From Flavobacterium sp. H122 (lineage in GTDB: Bacteria; Bacteroidota; Bacteroidia; Flavobacteriales; Flavobacteriaceae), in NCBI RefSeq assembly GCF_004959765.1, contig NZ_SJZD01000002.1, positions 186,001-250,000 on the forward strand: DNA of 64,000 nt, given 5' to 3'. Positions within the stretch are counted from its first letter, which is position 1. Each line of letters opens with the position of its first letter. A program made the position numbers and the translations under genes. Shown piece after piece: positions 44,130 to 51,836 of the stretch. The notes beneath the pieces are model-generated. The model did not search any database and was not told the DNA's origin. It saw nothing but the letters and a program-made list of their open reading frames with translations.

Positions 44130-45440
44130 TTATTTGATTTTTACGACAAAATAATTTTTTTTGCCTCGTTGTAAAAGTATAAATTGATTATTGATTAAAT
44201 CTTTACTGGAAATTTGATATTCTTCTGTAATTTTTTCTTTGTTTACTGATATTGAATTTTCTGACAAGGCTCTTCTCGCTTCTCCGTTTGATTTTAAGAA
44301 ACCTGTTTTAGAGTTTAAGACATCCACGATGTTGATTCCTTCTTCAATTTCGCTTAAAGAAATTTCAGCCTGCGGTACACCTTCAAAAATTTCAAGGAAT
44401 GTTTCCCCATCCAATCCTTTTAAATCGTCAGAAGTTGAGTTTCCAAATAAAATATTAGAAGCCGAAATAGCTTTCTCCAATGCTTCTGCACTATGAACAA
44501 AAGTAGTTACCTCTTCTGCTAATTTACGTTGTAAAACTCTTAAGTGCGGAGCTTGATGGTGTTCTTCAATTAATGTATTGATAGTTTCTTCATCTAAGAA
44601 AGTAAAGATTTTGATGTATTTTTCAGCATCAGCATCAGTACTGTTTAACCAAAATTGATAAAATTTATATACAGAAGTTTTATCAGCAGTCAACCATACA
44701 TTGCCGCCTTCTGATTTTCCAAATTTAGAACCATCCGCTTTTGTAATTAACGGACAGGTTAAAGCGTATGCTTTTGCGCCTTCACTGTCAGTATCTACAT
44801 TCATGCGGCGGATTAATTCGGTTCCAGTGGTAATGTTGCCCCACTGGTCACTTCCCCCCATCTGCAGTTTGCAGTTGTATTCTTTGTTCAAATGGTAAAA
44901 GTCGTATCCTTGAATTAATTGGTAGGTAAACTCTGTGAATGACATTCCGTCTCCGGCTTCTCCGGATAAACGTTTTTTAACAGAATCCTTAGCCATCATG
45001 TAGTTTACAGTTAGTCGCTTTCCTACATTACGGGCAAAATCGATGAAAGTGAAATTTTTCATCCAGTCGTAGTTGTTAACTAAAACCGGTGCGTTTGCTT
45101 CTGTAGAATTAAAATCTAAAAATTTAGATAAAACCGTTTTAATTCCTTCAACGTTTTTAGTTAAAGTAGCTTCGTCCAATAAATTTCTTTCGTCAGATTT
45201 TCCAGATGGATCACCTATCATTCCGGTTGCTCCTCCAACAAGGGCAAATGGCTTGTGTCCAAAATTCTTTAAGTGAACCAATAAAATGATAGGAACTAAG
45301 CTTCCTATATGTAAAGAGTCGGAAGTTGGGTCGAATCCTATATATGTTGCAGTGCTTTCTTTTAACAATTGTTCTTCAGTTCCCGGCATCATATCGTGTA
45401 CCAGTCCACGCCATTGTAATTCAGCAATTAAATTTTTCAT
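44130..45440 (-). CDS. tyrS: Tyrosine--tRNA ligase
   Basis: A 436-residue class I synthetase that charges tRNA-Tyr. The HIGH-type motif is [10 protein letters not shown] and the KMSKS-type motif is KFGKS ([11 protein letters not shown]). Tyr-binding residues appear in [19 protein letters not shown] and [13 protein letters not shown]. The C-terminal ~70 residues form an S4 RNA-binding domain ([14 protein letters not shown]). Complete and of normal length. Single gene between its own promoter and terminator. Confidence 0.97.
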   Translation of the reverse strand: MKNLIAELQWRGLVHDMMPGTEEQLLKESTATYIGFDPTSDSLHIGSLVPIILLVHLKNFGHKPFALVGGATGMIGDPSGKSDERNLLDEATLTKNVEGIKTVLSKFLDFNSTEANAPVLVNNYDWMKNFTFIDFARNVGKRLTVNYMMAKDSVKKRLSGEAGDGMSFTEFTYQLIQGYDFYHLNKEYNCKLQMGGSDQWGNITTGTELIRRMNVDTDSEGAKAYALTCPLITKADGSKFGKSEGGNVWLTADKTSVYKFYQFWLNSTDADAEKYIKIFTFLDEETINTLIEEHHQAPHLRVLQRKLAEEVTTFVHSAEALEKAISASNILFGNSTSDDLKGLDGETFLEIFEGVPQAEISLSEIEEGINIVDVLNSKTGFLKSNGEARRALSENSISVNKEKITEEYQISSKDLINNQFILLQRGKKNYFVVKIK

Positions 45441-45457
45441 TTTTATTAAAATTTTTG

Positions 45458-45486
45458 CAAAGATAAGAATTCAATGACAATGTCAA
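45458..45486 (-). promoter_or_regulatory. Promoter of tyrS
   Basis: Minus-strand TTG (45486-45484), an 18-bp spacer and TATCTTTG (45465-45458). Leader about 13 nt. An 11-bp palindrome TGACAATGTCA (45475-45485) overlaps the -33 element and could be an operator. Confidence 0.68.
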
Positions 45487-45571
45487 TAATCAATTACAAT
45501 AACAAAATGGTAAGTAAGTTGCAAAGTTTGTTTTTTTGAATCTTTAAATTTTTTAATCATTAATCATTCAA

Positions 45572-45579
45572 TATATTTG
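45572..45579 (+). promoter_or_regulatory. -7 box of the extended-SDR gene
   Basis: TATATTTG ends four bases before the ATG at 45584, so transcription would begin at or next to the start codon. No TTG is seen at the usual -33 distance. Confidence 0.5.
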
Positions 45580-45583
45580 AAAC

Positions 45584-46570
45584 ATGATTTTAGTAACAGG
45601 AGCAACAGGACTTGTGGGTTCACATTTGGTTTTGCGTTTACTTGAGCGGGGTAAGGCGGTAAAGGCAATTTATAGGTCTGAAAATAATAAAGACCGTGTT
45701 CAACGAGTTTTTGAGTATTATCAAAAAGCAGATTTGTTCGCTAAGATAAATTGGTTTAAAGCAGATATAACTGATGTTCCTGAATTGGAAACCGCGTTTC
45801 AAAACATTGAGTTTGTTTATCATTGTGCCGCTTTGGTTTCTTTTGATCCAAGTGAAGAGGAAAATCTCAGAAAGATTAATATTGAAGGAACAGCCAATGT
45901 AGTTAATCTTTGCATTGCCTACAACATAAAAAAGCTCTGCTATGTGAGTTCTATAGCGGCACTGGGTGATTTAAAAGACTTCGAGACTATGGTGACTGAA
46001 GAGACTGAATGGAATCCTGAAGCTTTGCATAGTGACTATGGAATTTCAAAGTATGGTGCCGAAATGGAAGTTTGGCGGGGCTATCAGGAAGGACTGGCTG
46101 TTGTTATTGTTAATCCTGGAGTGATTCTTGGACCATTGTTCTGGAGGGAAGGCAGCGGTGATATTTATGAAAAAGTGAAAGCAGAAGTGCCTTTCTATAC
46201 TAATGGCGGTACAGGTTTCGTGTCGGTAATTGATGTTGTTGCTGTAATGTTGCTGTTAATGGATTCTGAAATTACAGGAGAAAGATTTATTCTGGTGGCA
46301 GAAACCAAAGCCTATCGTGAGATGGCTGATTTAATAGCTGAAAAAACAGGTGTCAGAAAGCCTGAATATGAGGCAAAAAAATGGATGACTTCCATAGCCT
46401 GGCGTATAGATTGGTTTTTGGGGCTTTTTGGCAAGAATCGTATTTTGTCTAAGGACATTGCCCGGACATTGCACACTACCAAATATTTTGATGTATCGAA
46501 AGTCAGGAATGCAGTTTCCTATGAGTTTGAACCAATTTCAAAATATATAGAAAAATTATCCCGTAGTTAG
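45584..46570 (+). CDS. NAD-dependent epimerase/dehydratase family protein
   Basis: A 328-residue extended SDR. TGATGLVGSHL is the NAD(P) motif, the Ser lies in CYVSSIAALG, and YGISKYGAE gives the Tyr-xxx-Lys pair. NPGVILGPLFW is typical of the dihydroflavonol-reductase-like/sugar-epimerase group. The substrate is unknown. No partner gene is adjacent in the same direction. Its 3' end overlaps the convergent DUF4296 gene by 15 bp. Confidence 0.9.
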   Translation: MILVTGATGLVGSHLVLRLLERGKAVKAIYRSENNKDRVQRVFEYYQKADLFAKINWFKADITDVPELETAFQNIEFVYHCAALVSFDPSEEENLRKINIEGTANVVNLCIAYNIKKLCYVSSIAALGDLKDFETMVTEETEWNPEALHSDYGISKYGAEMEVWRGYQEGLAVVIVNPGVILGPLFWREGSGDIYEKVKAEVPFYTNGGTGFVSVIDVVAVMLLLMDSEITGERFILVAETKAYREMADLIAEKTGVRKPEYEAKKWMTSIAWRIDWFLGLFGKNRILSKDIARTLHTTKYFDVSKVRNAVSYEFEPISKYIEKLSRS

Positions 46571-46978
46571 TGTTTTACTGTTTTTTCGGGCTTTTGAAAC
46601 TGAATCTTTTATTTTTTTCAGTTTGGCGTCAGATTCTTTTTTTAATATTTTTTCTGCTTTAAGCCTGTTGTTTTTTACTCTTTCCAGAACTCTTTCATAA
46701 AGGCTTTTGTAGTTCTCAATATCAGCTGAATAGTATTTGTTGCTGTTTACAAATTGCAGACTGTCAATTTTGTACTTCTGATAGATGTATTTCTTAGGAT
46801 CGATATTGTTTTTAGGAAGCAGTTTGGCATCGTTTCCTTTAATGGCTTGCAGTAAAGCAAGATCGTACAGAATATTCTCCATTTTAGCTTCATCAATCAA
46901 ATTGTCCGGCTTTTCAATTGCTTTGTCAGAACAAGAGAAAAGTGTAAAAATCAAAAAGAAGCCAATTATTTTTTTCAT
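46556..46978 (-). CDS. DUF4296 lipoprotein
   Basis: A 140-residue protein with a lipoprotein signal ending FTLFSC (Cys16). The DUF4296 pattern is visible: MENILYDLALLQAIKG, IYQKYKIDSLQFVNSNKYY and the Lys-rich C-terminal helix (RVLERVKNNRLKAEKILKKE). It probably stays on the periplasmic face of a membrane. Function unknown. It is the last gene of a minus-strand operon after pyrC (4 bp) and a glycosyltransferase, an arrangement I recognise in Flavobacteria. It overlaps the convergent SDR by 15 bp. Confidence 0.88.
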   Translation of the reverse strand: MKKIIGFFLIFTLFSCSDKAIEKPDNLIDEAKMENILYDLALLQAIKGNDAKLLPKNNIDPKKYIYQKYKIDSLQFVNSNKYYSADIENYKSLYERVLERVKNNRLKAEKILKKESDAKLKKIKDSVSKARKNSKTLTTG

Positions 46979-46982
46979 TTTA

Positions 46983-48320
46983 TTATCTGTTAAATTCTAA
47001 ACGTTTGCCGTTACGGATGTCTTTTACCTGTTCATTTTCATAAACCAAAGCACCGTTGACAAAAGTATGGGTAATTTTTGAATTGAAGGTATAGTCTTCA
47101 AACGGAGACCAGCCGCATTTGTATAAAATGTTTTCTTTTGCAACAGTCCAGGAAGAATTTGGATTTACAATGGCTAAATCAGCATAGAATCCTTTTTTGA
47201 TAAATCCGCGGCGGTCGATCTGGAATAATTTGGCAGGATTGTGCGCCATTTTTTCCACTATTTTCTCTACGGAAATTTTCCCTTGTTTGTTTGCTTCAAA
47301 CATAGCCACAACAGAATGCTGTACTAATGGTCCTCCGGAAGGAGCCGATGTGTATGGGTTTTGTTTTTCTTCAATAGTATGAGGAGCATGGTCGGTAGCA
47401 ATTACATCTATACGGTCGTCTAAAAGAGCTTTCCAAAGCGCATCTTTGTCTTTTTGGGTTTTTACAGCAGGATTCCATTTGATTAATGTTCCTTTTTGGT
47501 CGTAATCTTTATCTGTAAACCATAGATGGTGAACACAAACTTCTGCGGTGATTTTCTTTTCCTCTAAAGGGATGTCATTTTGAAACAAAGACATTTCTTT
47601 GGCGGTGGAAAGATGGAAAATGTGCAGTCTGGCACCTGTTTTTTTAGCTAATTCAATTGCTTTTGAAGAAGAAATATAACATGCTTCGTCGCTTCGGATT
47701 AAATGATGGCAGTTCATAGGGATGTCGTCACCATATTTTTCTTTGTAAGCAGCCAGATTGTTTTTGATGGTTGCCTCATCCTCACAATGAACGCAGATCA
47801 GCATTTTTGTATTGGAGAAGATTTTCTCCAACACTTCTTCGCGGTCAACCAGCATGTTTCCTGTTGATGAACCAAGGAAAATTTTTATTGCTGCAACATT
47901 TTTAGGGTTGGTTTTTAAAACTTCTTCTAAATTGTCATTGGTTGCACCCATCATAAACGAATAATTTGCAAATGATGTTTGTGAGGCAATAGTGTATTTT
48001 TGTTCCAGTAATTCCTGTGTTACCGTGTTAGGAACTGTGTTGGGTTGTTCCATAAAGGTAGTGACACCACCAGCAACAGCAGCTCTTGATTCTGATTCGA
48101 TATTGCCTTTGTGGGTTAGCCCCGGTTCGCGGAAATGCACCTGATCATCAATAGCTCCGGGAATTAAATAGTTTTCCTGGGCATCTATGATTTGAAAGTT
48201 TTCTTCCGCTGAAATATTTTCGGCAACTTCAACTATAAATTCATTTTCAATTAAAACATCACCTTTAATGATTTTTCCTTCGTTAACAATTTGGGCGTTT
48301 TTAATTAAAATGGGTTGCAT
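46983..48320 (-). CDS. pyrC: Dihydroorotase
   Basis: A 445-residue amidohydrolase of pyrimidine synthesis, which interconverts carbamoyl aspartate and dihydroorotate. DDQVHFREPGLTHKG is the first metal-binding motif (HxR type). AAVAGGVTTFMEQPNT follows. Further His ligands lie in ICVHCEDE and LHIFHLSTAKEM, and the catalytic Asp in VIATDHAPHT. GGPLVQHSVVAM and FEDYTFNSKITHTFVNG complete the class I enzyme. Allantoinase is the main alternative; the motif set and housekeeping context favour dihydroorotase. In operon with the upstream glycosyltransferase (8-bp gap). Confidence 0.92.
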   Translation of the reverse strand: MQPILIKNAQIVNEGKIIKGDVLIENEFIVEVAENISAEENFQIIDAQENYLIPGAIDDQVHFREPGLTHKGNIESESRAAVAGGVTTFMEQPNTVPNTVTQELLEQKYTIASQTSFANYSFMMGATNDNLEEVLKTNPKNVAAIKIFLGSSTGNMLVDREEVLEKIFSNTKMLICVHCEDEATIKNNLAAYKEKYGDDIPMNCHHLIRSDEACYISSSKAIELAKKTGARLHIFHLSTAKEMSLFQNDIPLEEKKITAEVCVHHLWFTDKDYDQKGTLIKWNPAVKTQKDKDALWKALLDDRIDVIATDHAPHTIEEKQNPYTSAPSGGPLVQHSVVAMFEANKQGKISVEKIVEKMAHNPAKLFQIDRRGFIKKGFYADLAIVNPNSSWTVAKENILYKCGWSPFEDYTFNSKITHTFVNGALVYENEQVKDIRNGKRLEFNR

Positions 48321-48328
48321 AGCTGTGT

Positions 48329-49054
48329 TTATAATAAGTTGAACATTTTTCTGATTCGGAGCATGACCACACCTAAGATAGCTTCTTTGATGATGGCGCC
48401 GCTCATTTTTGACTCCCCTTTAGTTCTGTCAGTAAAAATAATAGGGACTTCAATAATTTTGAAATGATTTACAAAGGTTCTGTATTTCATTTCTATCTGA
48501 AACGCATAACCTGTAAATTTTAGTTTGTCAAGATTGATTTTTTCCAGAACCTGCCTTTGATAGCAGATAAAACCTGCGGTTGCATCCTGAATTTGCATTC
48601 CGGTAATCATGCGGACATATACTGAGGCAAAATAAGAAAGCAATACTCTGTTAAGAGGCCAGTTAACCACATTTACACCTGTGATATACCTGGAGCCAAT
48701 CGCCATTGCTGCTCCTTCTGCTTTACAGGCATTGTACAGTTTTTCCAGATCGTTGGGGTTGTGTGAAAAGTCGGCATCCATTTCAAAGATATATTCATAA
48801 TGATGCTGAATGGCCCATTTGAATCCATGAACATAAGCTGTTCCCAAACCGGCTTTGCCTTGGCGTTTTTCAAGGTGAAGTGCTTCGGAAAATTCTTTCT
48901 GAAGTTCAATGACTTTACCGGCAGTTCCATCGGGTGAATTGTCGTCAACGATAAGAACATCAAATTTTTTAGGTAATGACATTACTGCCCGAATGATAGC
49001 TTCGATGTTTTCGATTTCGTTATACGTTGGGATAATTACTAGGGAATCCTGCAT
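48329..49054 (-). CDS. Polyprenol monophosphomannose synthase (GT2)
   Basis: A 241-residue GT2 glycosyltransferase of the DPM1 type, which moves mannose from GDP-mannose to polyprenyl phosphate. IIPTYNEIENIEAIIRAV, IVDDNSPDGTAGKV, EMDADFSHNP (DxD), ATAGFICYQR and FTDRTKGESKM are the family blocks. There is no C-terminal membrane domain, as in eukaryotic DPM1. The product could serve O-mannosylation of exported proteins, known in Bacteroidetes. First gene of the operon with pyrC and DUF4296. Confidence 0.9.
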   Translation of the reverse strand: MQDSLVIIPTYNEIENIEAIIRAVMSLPKKFDVLIVDDNSPDGTAGKVIELQKEFSEALHLEKRQGKAGLGTAYVHGFKWAIQHHYEYIFEMDADFSHNPNDLEKLYNACKAEGAAMAIGSRYITGVNVVNWPLNRVLLSYFASVYVRMITGMQIQDATAGFICYQRQVLEKINLDKLKFTGYAFQIEMKYRTFVNHFKIIEVPIIFTDRTKGESKMSGAIIKEAILGVVMLRIRKMFNLL

Positions 49055-49074
49055 ATTTTTTTAAAATTCTGGTG

Positions 49075-49082
49075 CAAAAATA
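49075..49082 (-). promoter_or_regulatory. -7 box of the GT2-pyrC-DUF4296 operon
   Basis: Minus-strand TATTTTTG, giving a start site about 16 nt before the ATG at 49054. No clear -33 TTG. Confidence 0.5.
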
Positions 49083-49144
49083 AACTTTTTAAGTTATGTG
49101 TTTCTTAAATTATTTATAATTAAACAATCAGAATGAAAAATTTG

Positions 49145-49152
49145 TAATTTTG
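49145..49152 (+). promoter_or_regulatory. -7 box of the DUF4271-hemD operon
   Basis: TAATTTTG ends four bases before the ATG at 49157; a leaderless transcript is expected. Confidence 0.5.
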
Positions 49153-49156
49153 CGCA

Positions 49157-49822
49157 ATGAACAACTACGAGCTCATACCGCGGATAGTGGAAAACAAAAA
49201 CTGGATAACAATATTGTTTATTGTTACCATAGGAGTTGTAACTATAGCAAAAGCCGGATTTGAAAACAGGTTCAATGACTTTGTAAACCTGTTATTCAAT
49301 AATAAATATTTAAAGATTTATAAAGATCCCAGTAATTTAATGAGCTGGTTCACAATCCTGCTTTTTTTTGTACAGCTTATTTCTTTTGCATTTTTCCTGC
49401 AGCTGGTTTTGGCAAGTTGGGGTTATACGACAAAAACGAATTGGGTTTCTTTTATACAGATTATAACTTTTTTGAGTTTCTTCGTTTTGTCAAAATACCT
49501 GATAGAAAAAATTATAGCGACTTCTTTTAATGCAGAAAGCTTTGTTGAGCAGTTTAATTTGTTTAAAGTAAGCTATAGAACCTATATTGGATTGTTTTTG
49601 CTTCCTGTGAATTTGGTACTGTATTACACAAATTTTGTAAATGATAATATTATTTTTACTGTTTTAGGTATAATTTTGATAATAAACTCAGTTACTTACC
49701 TGTTGTCATTGCGAAATTATCAAAATTTACTTTTCAATAAGTTGTTTTATTTTATTTTATATATTTGCGCTCTTGAAATTGCACCGTATTTTTTTATGTA
49801 CTACTACATTTCAAACAGGTAA
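49157..49822 (+). CDS. DUF4271 membrane protein
   Basis: A 221-residue integral membrane protein with about six hydrophobic helices (for example TILFIVTIGVVTIAKAG, FTILLFFVQLISFAFFLQL, YIGLFLLPVNLVLYYT and FILYICALEIAPYFFMYYY). The N-terminal KNWITILFIVTI and C-terminal EIAPYFFMYYYIS are DUF4271 hallmarks. Function unknown. It lies directly before hemD (gap 34 bp), an arrangement I recognise in other Flavobacteriia, which hints at a link with haem synthesis or its membrane enzymes. Confidence 0.87.
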   Translation: MNNYELIPRIVENKNWITILFIVTIGVVTIAKAGFENRFNDFVNLLFNNKYLKIYKDPSNLMSWFTILLFFVQLISFAFFLQLVLASWGYTTKTNWVSFIQIITFLSFFVLSKYLIEKIIATSFNAESFVEQFNLFKVSYRTYIGLFLLPVNLVLYYTNFVNDNIIFTVLGIILIINSVTYLLSLRNYQNLLFNKLFYFILYICALEIAPYFFMYYYISNR

Positions 49823-49856
49823 TATGTAAATAAAATACCACAGAACATTTTTGACT

Positions 49857-50606
49857 ATGAAAGTGAAAACGATTTTAGTTTCGCAACCTGAACCAAAAGT
49901 TGATAACTCGCCTTATTTTGATTTGCAAAATAAGCACAAGATTAAAGTTGACTTTAGGCCTTTTATCCACGTTGAAGGAGTACCGGCTAAAGAGGTTCGA
50001 GCTCAAAAAATTGATTTGAACAACTTCACCGCGATTATTCTAACGAGTAAAAACTCGGTTGATCATTTCTTTAGAGTAGCTGAAGAGATGCGCTACAAAG
50101 TTCCGGAAGATTTACGTTATTTTTGTCAGTCAGAAGCAATTGCTTACTACCTGCAGAAATATGTAGTCTATAGAAAACGTAAGATTTATGTAGGGCAAAA
50201 AGATTTTGCTGATATGGCTACGTTATTCAAAAAATACAAAGACGAGAAGTTTTTGCTTCCTGCATCAGACAAATTAAATGCCGATGTGCCTCAAACATTA
50301 AACAATCTTAAATTAGACTGGACTCCAGGTACTTTTTATCGAACGGTTATGAGTGACTTGTCTGATTTGAAAGATGTGTATTATGATGTTCTGGCATTTT
50401 TCAGTCCAACAGGAATTCAGTCGTTGTTTAAAAACTTCCCTGATTTCAAACAGAATAATACACGTATAGCTGTTTTTGGCAGTACTACACAAAAAGAAGC
50501 TTTGGAACACGGCCTGCGTGTGGATATTATGGCGCCAACGCCTGAAGCACCTTCAATGACAATGGCTCTTGAGAAGTATGTTGCTGAAGTAAACAAAGGA
50601 AAATAA
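49857..50606 (+). CDS. hemD: Uroporphyrinogen-III synthase
   Basis: A 249-residue enzyme that cyclises hydroxymethylbilane in haem synthesis. ATG 49857 is chosen over TTG 49851 because KVKTILVSQPEP begins the first strand. Family features are the two alternating alpha/beta domains, ILTSKNSVDHFF, the LLPASDKLNADVP linker and LAFFSPTGIQSLFKNFP. Conservation in this family is always weak; the pattern and the DUF4271 partner support the call. Confidence 0.88.
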   Translation: MKVKTILVSQPEPKVDNSPYFDLQNKHKIKVDFRPFIHVEGVPAKEVRAQKIDLNNFTAIILTSKNSVDHFFRVAEEMRYKVPEDLRYFCQSEAIAYYLQKYVVYRKRKIYVGQKDFADMATLFKKYKDEKFLLPASDKLNADVPQTLNNLKLDWTPGTFYRTVMSDLSDLKDVYYDVLAFFSPTGIQSLFKNFPDFKQNNTRIAVFGSTTQKEALEHGLRVDIMAPTPEAPSMTMALEKYVAEVNKGK

Positions 50607-50674
50607 TTTAATTTTACTATATGAATCCCGATTGTATCGGGATTTTTTATTTTGAAACTAACAACTAAACTGCT

Positions 50675-51436
50675 ATGAATGCAAACGGAAGCATCCAGAC
50701 TGTAATAAATAATAAAATTGCTGTAATTACCTTCAGCCATCCGGCGAGTAATTCTTTTCCAAGTAATCAGTTAAAAGCCTTGACTGAAGAAATCAATTCG
50801 TTGAGTGATAATGATGAGGTAACTATTGTTGTATTGCAAAGCGAAGGTACAGGTGCTTTTTGTGCTGGAGCTTCTTTTGATGAATTATTAGCAGTTAGTG
50901 ATCTGGAAACCGGTAAGCAATTTTTCAGCGGGTTTGCCAACGTTATTAATGCTATGAGAACCTGTAAAAAGATAATTGTAGGCAGAATTCATGGGAAAGC
51001 AGTTGGTGGAGGCGTAGGATTGGCTTCAGCCTGTGATTATGCTTTTGCAACTGAAACGGCTTCAATAAAATTATCTGAAATTGCTATTGGTATAGGACCC
51101 TTTGTGATTGAGCCGGCAGTTTCAAGAAAAATGGGTAAATCAGCTACAGCAGAAATGTCTCTGTTGCCTACAGAATGGAAAAGTGCACAGTGGGCGTTTG
51201 AACATAAGCTGTATGCGCAATTATTTGCCAATGATGCGGAAATGGATACTGCTTTAGATAAATTTACTGCGCAGTTGGCAGGTTATAACCCGGAAGCGTT
51301 GTATGAAATGAAAAAAGTGCTGTGGGAAGGAACTGAGAATTGGGGACAACTGTTATACGAACGCGCAGGTATTTCCGGTAAATTAGTATTGTCAGATTTT
51401 ACTAGGGAAGCTTTAAATGCTTTCAAGAAAAGTTAA
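50675..51436 (+). CDS. Enoyl-CoA hydratase/isomerase family protein
   Basis: A 253-residue crotonase-fold protein. The oxyanion hole is formed around CAGASFDELL and VGGGVGLASACDY. Classical hydratases carry a Glu in the GGGxE position; here it is Gly (GGGVGL), while the second Glu is kept (LSEIAIGIGPF). This pattern resembles methylglutaconyl-CoA hydratase-like members of leucine breakdown, so a classical beta-oxidation role is less likely. Single gene; its stop overlaps the stop of convergent arfB by 4 bp. Confidence 0.86.
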   Translation: MNANGSIQTVINNKIAVITFSHPASNSFPSNQLKALTEEINSLSDNDEVTIVVLQSEGTGAFCAGASFDELLAVSDLETGKQFFSGFANVINAMRTCKKIIVGRIHGKAVGGGVGLASACDYAFATETASIKLSEIAIGIGPFVIEPAVSRKMGKSATAEMSLLPTEWKSAQWAFEHKLYAQLFANDAEMDTALDKFTAQLAGYNPEALYEMKKVLWEGTENWGQLLYERAGISGKLVLSDFTREALNAFKKS

Positions 51437-51834
51437 AACTCAGGTTTTCTTCTTGAGTTTTTTGTTTCGGAAGTTGATTTTTTCTGTTTAAGACGTTTTT
51501 CAATCGCGCTTTTGGGTGTTTTGGTGGCCTTTCTGACTTTAGGTTTTACTAAGGCTTTTTCTAAAATTTCAAAAAAACGTTTTGTTGCTATTTCCTTGTT
51601 TTTGAGTTGGCTTCGGTCTTCGTCAGAGTTTAAAATTAATGTAAATTCATTAGTGAGTTTGCTTGAGAGTTTCTTTTTAATCCGCTCTTTTTCTTCTTCG
51701 TTTAATCCTGAGGAATTTTCAATAGAAAAAGATAAAATCACTTTGCTGGAAACTTTATTTACGTTTTGCCCTCCGGGACCGCTGCTGCGCACGGCTTTAA
51801 ACTGCAGTTCGTTTAAAATGATTTCTTTTTCCAC
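51433..51834 (-). CDS. arfB: Alternative ribosome-rescue factor ArfB
   Basis: A 133-residue peptidyl-tRNA hydrolase that frees stalled ribosomes. SSGPGGQNVNKVSSKV carries the catalytic GGQ at residues 21-23, as in release factor domain 3. The basic C-terminal tail (KPKVRKATKTPKSAIEKRLK… RRKPEF) enters the empty mRNA channel. Short length separates it from true release factors. It follows the kinase/DUF4301 gene by 2 bp and is probably the last gene of the GGGPS-pnuC operon. Confidence 0.93.
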   Translation of the reverse strand: MEKEIILNELQFKAVRSSGPGGQNVNKVSSKVILSFSIENSSGLNEEEKERIKKKLSSKLTNEFTLILNSDEDRSQLKNKEIATKRFFEILEKALVKPKVRKATKTPKSAIEKRLKQKKSTSETKNSRRKPEF

Positions 51835-51836
51835 AA

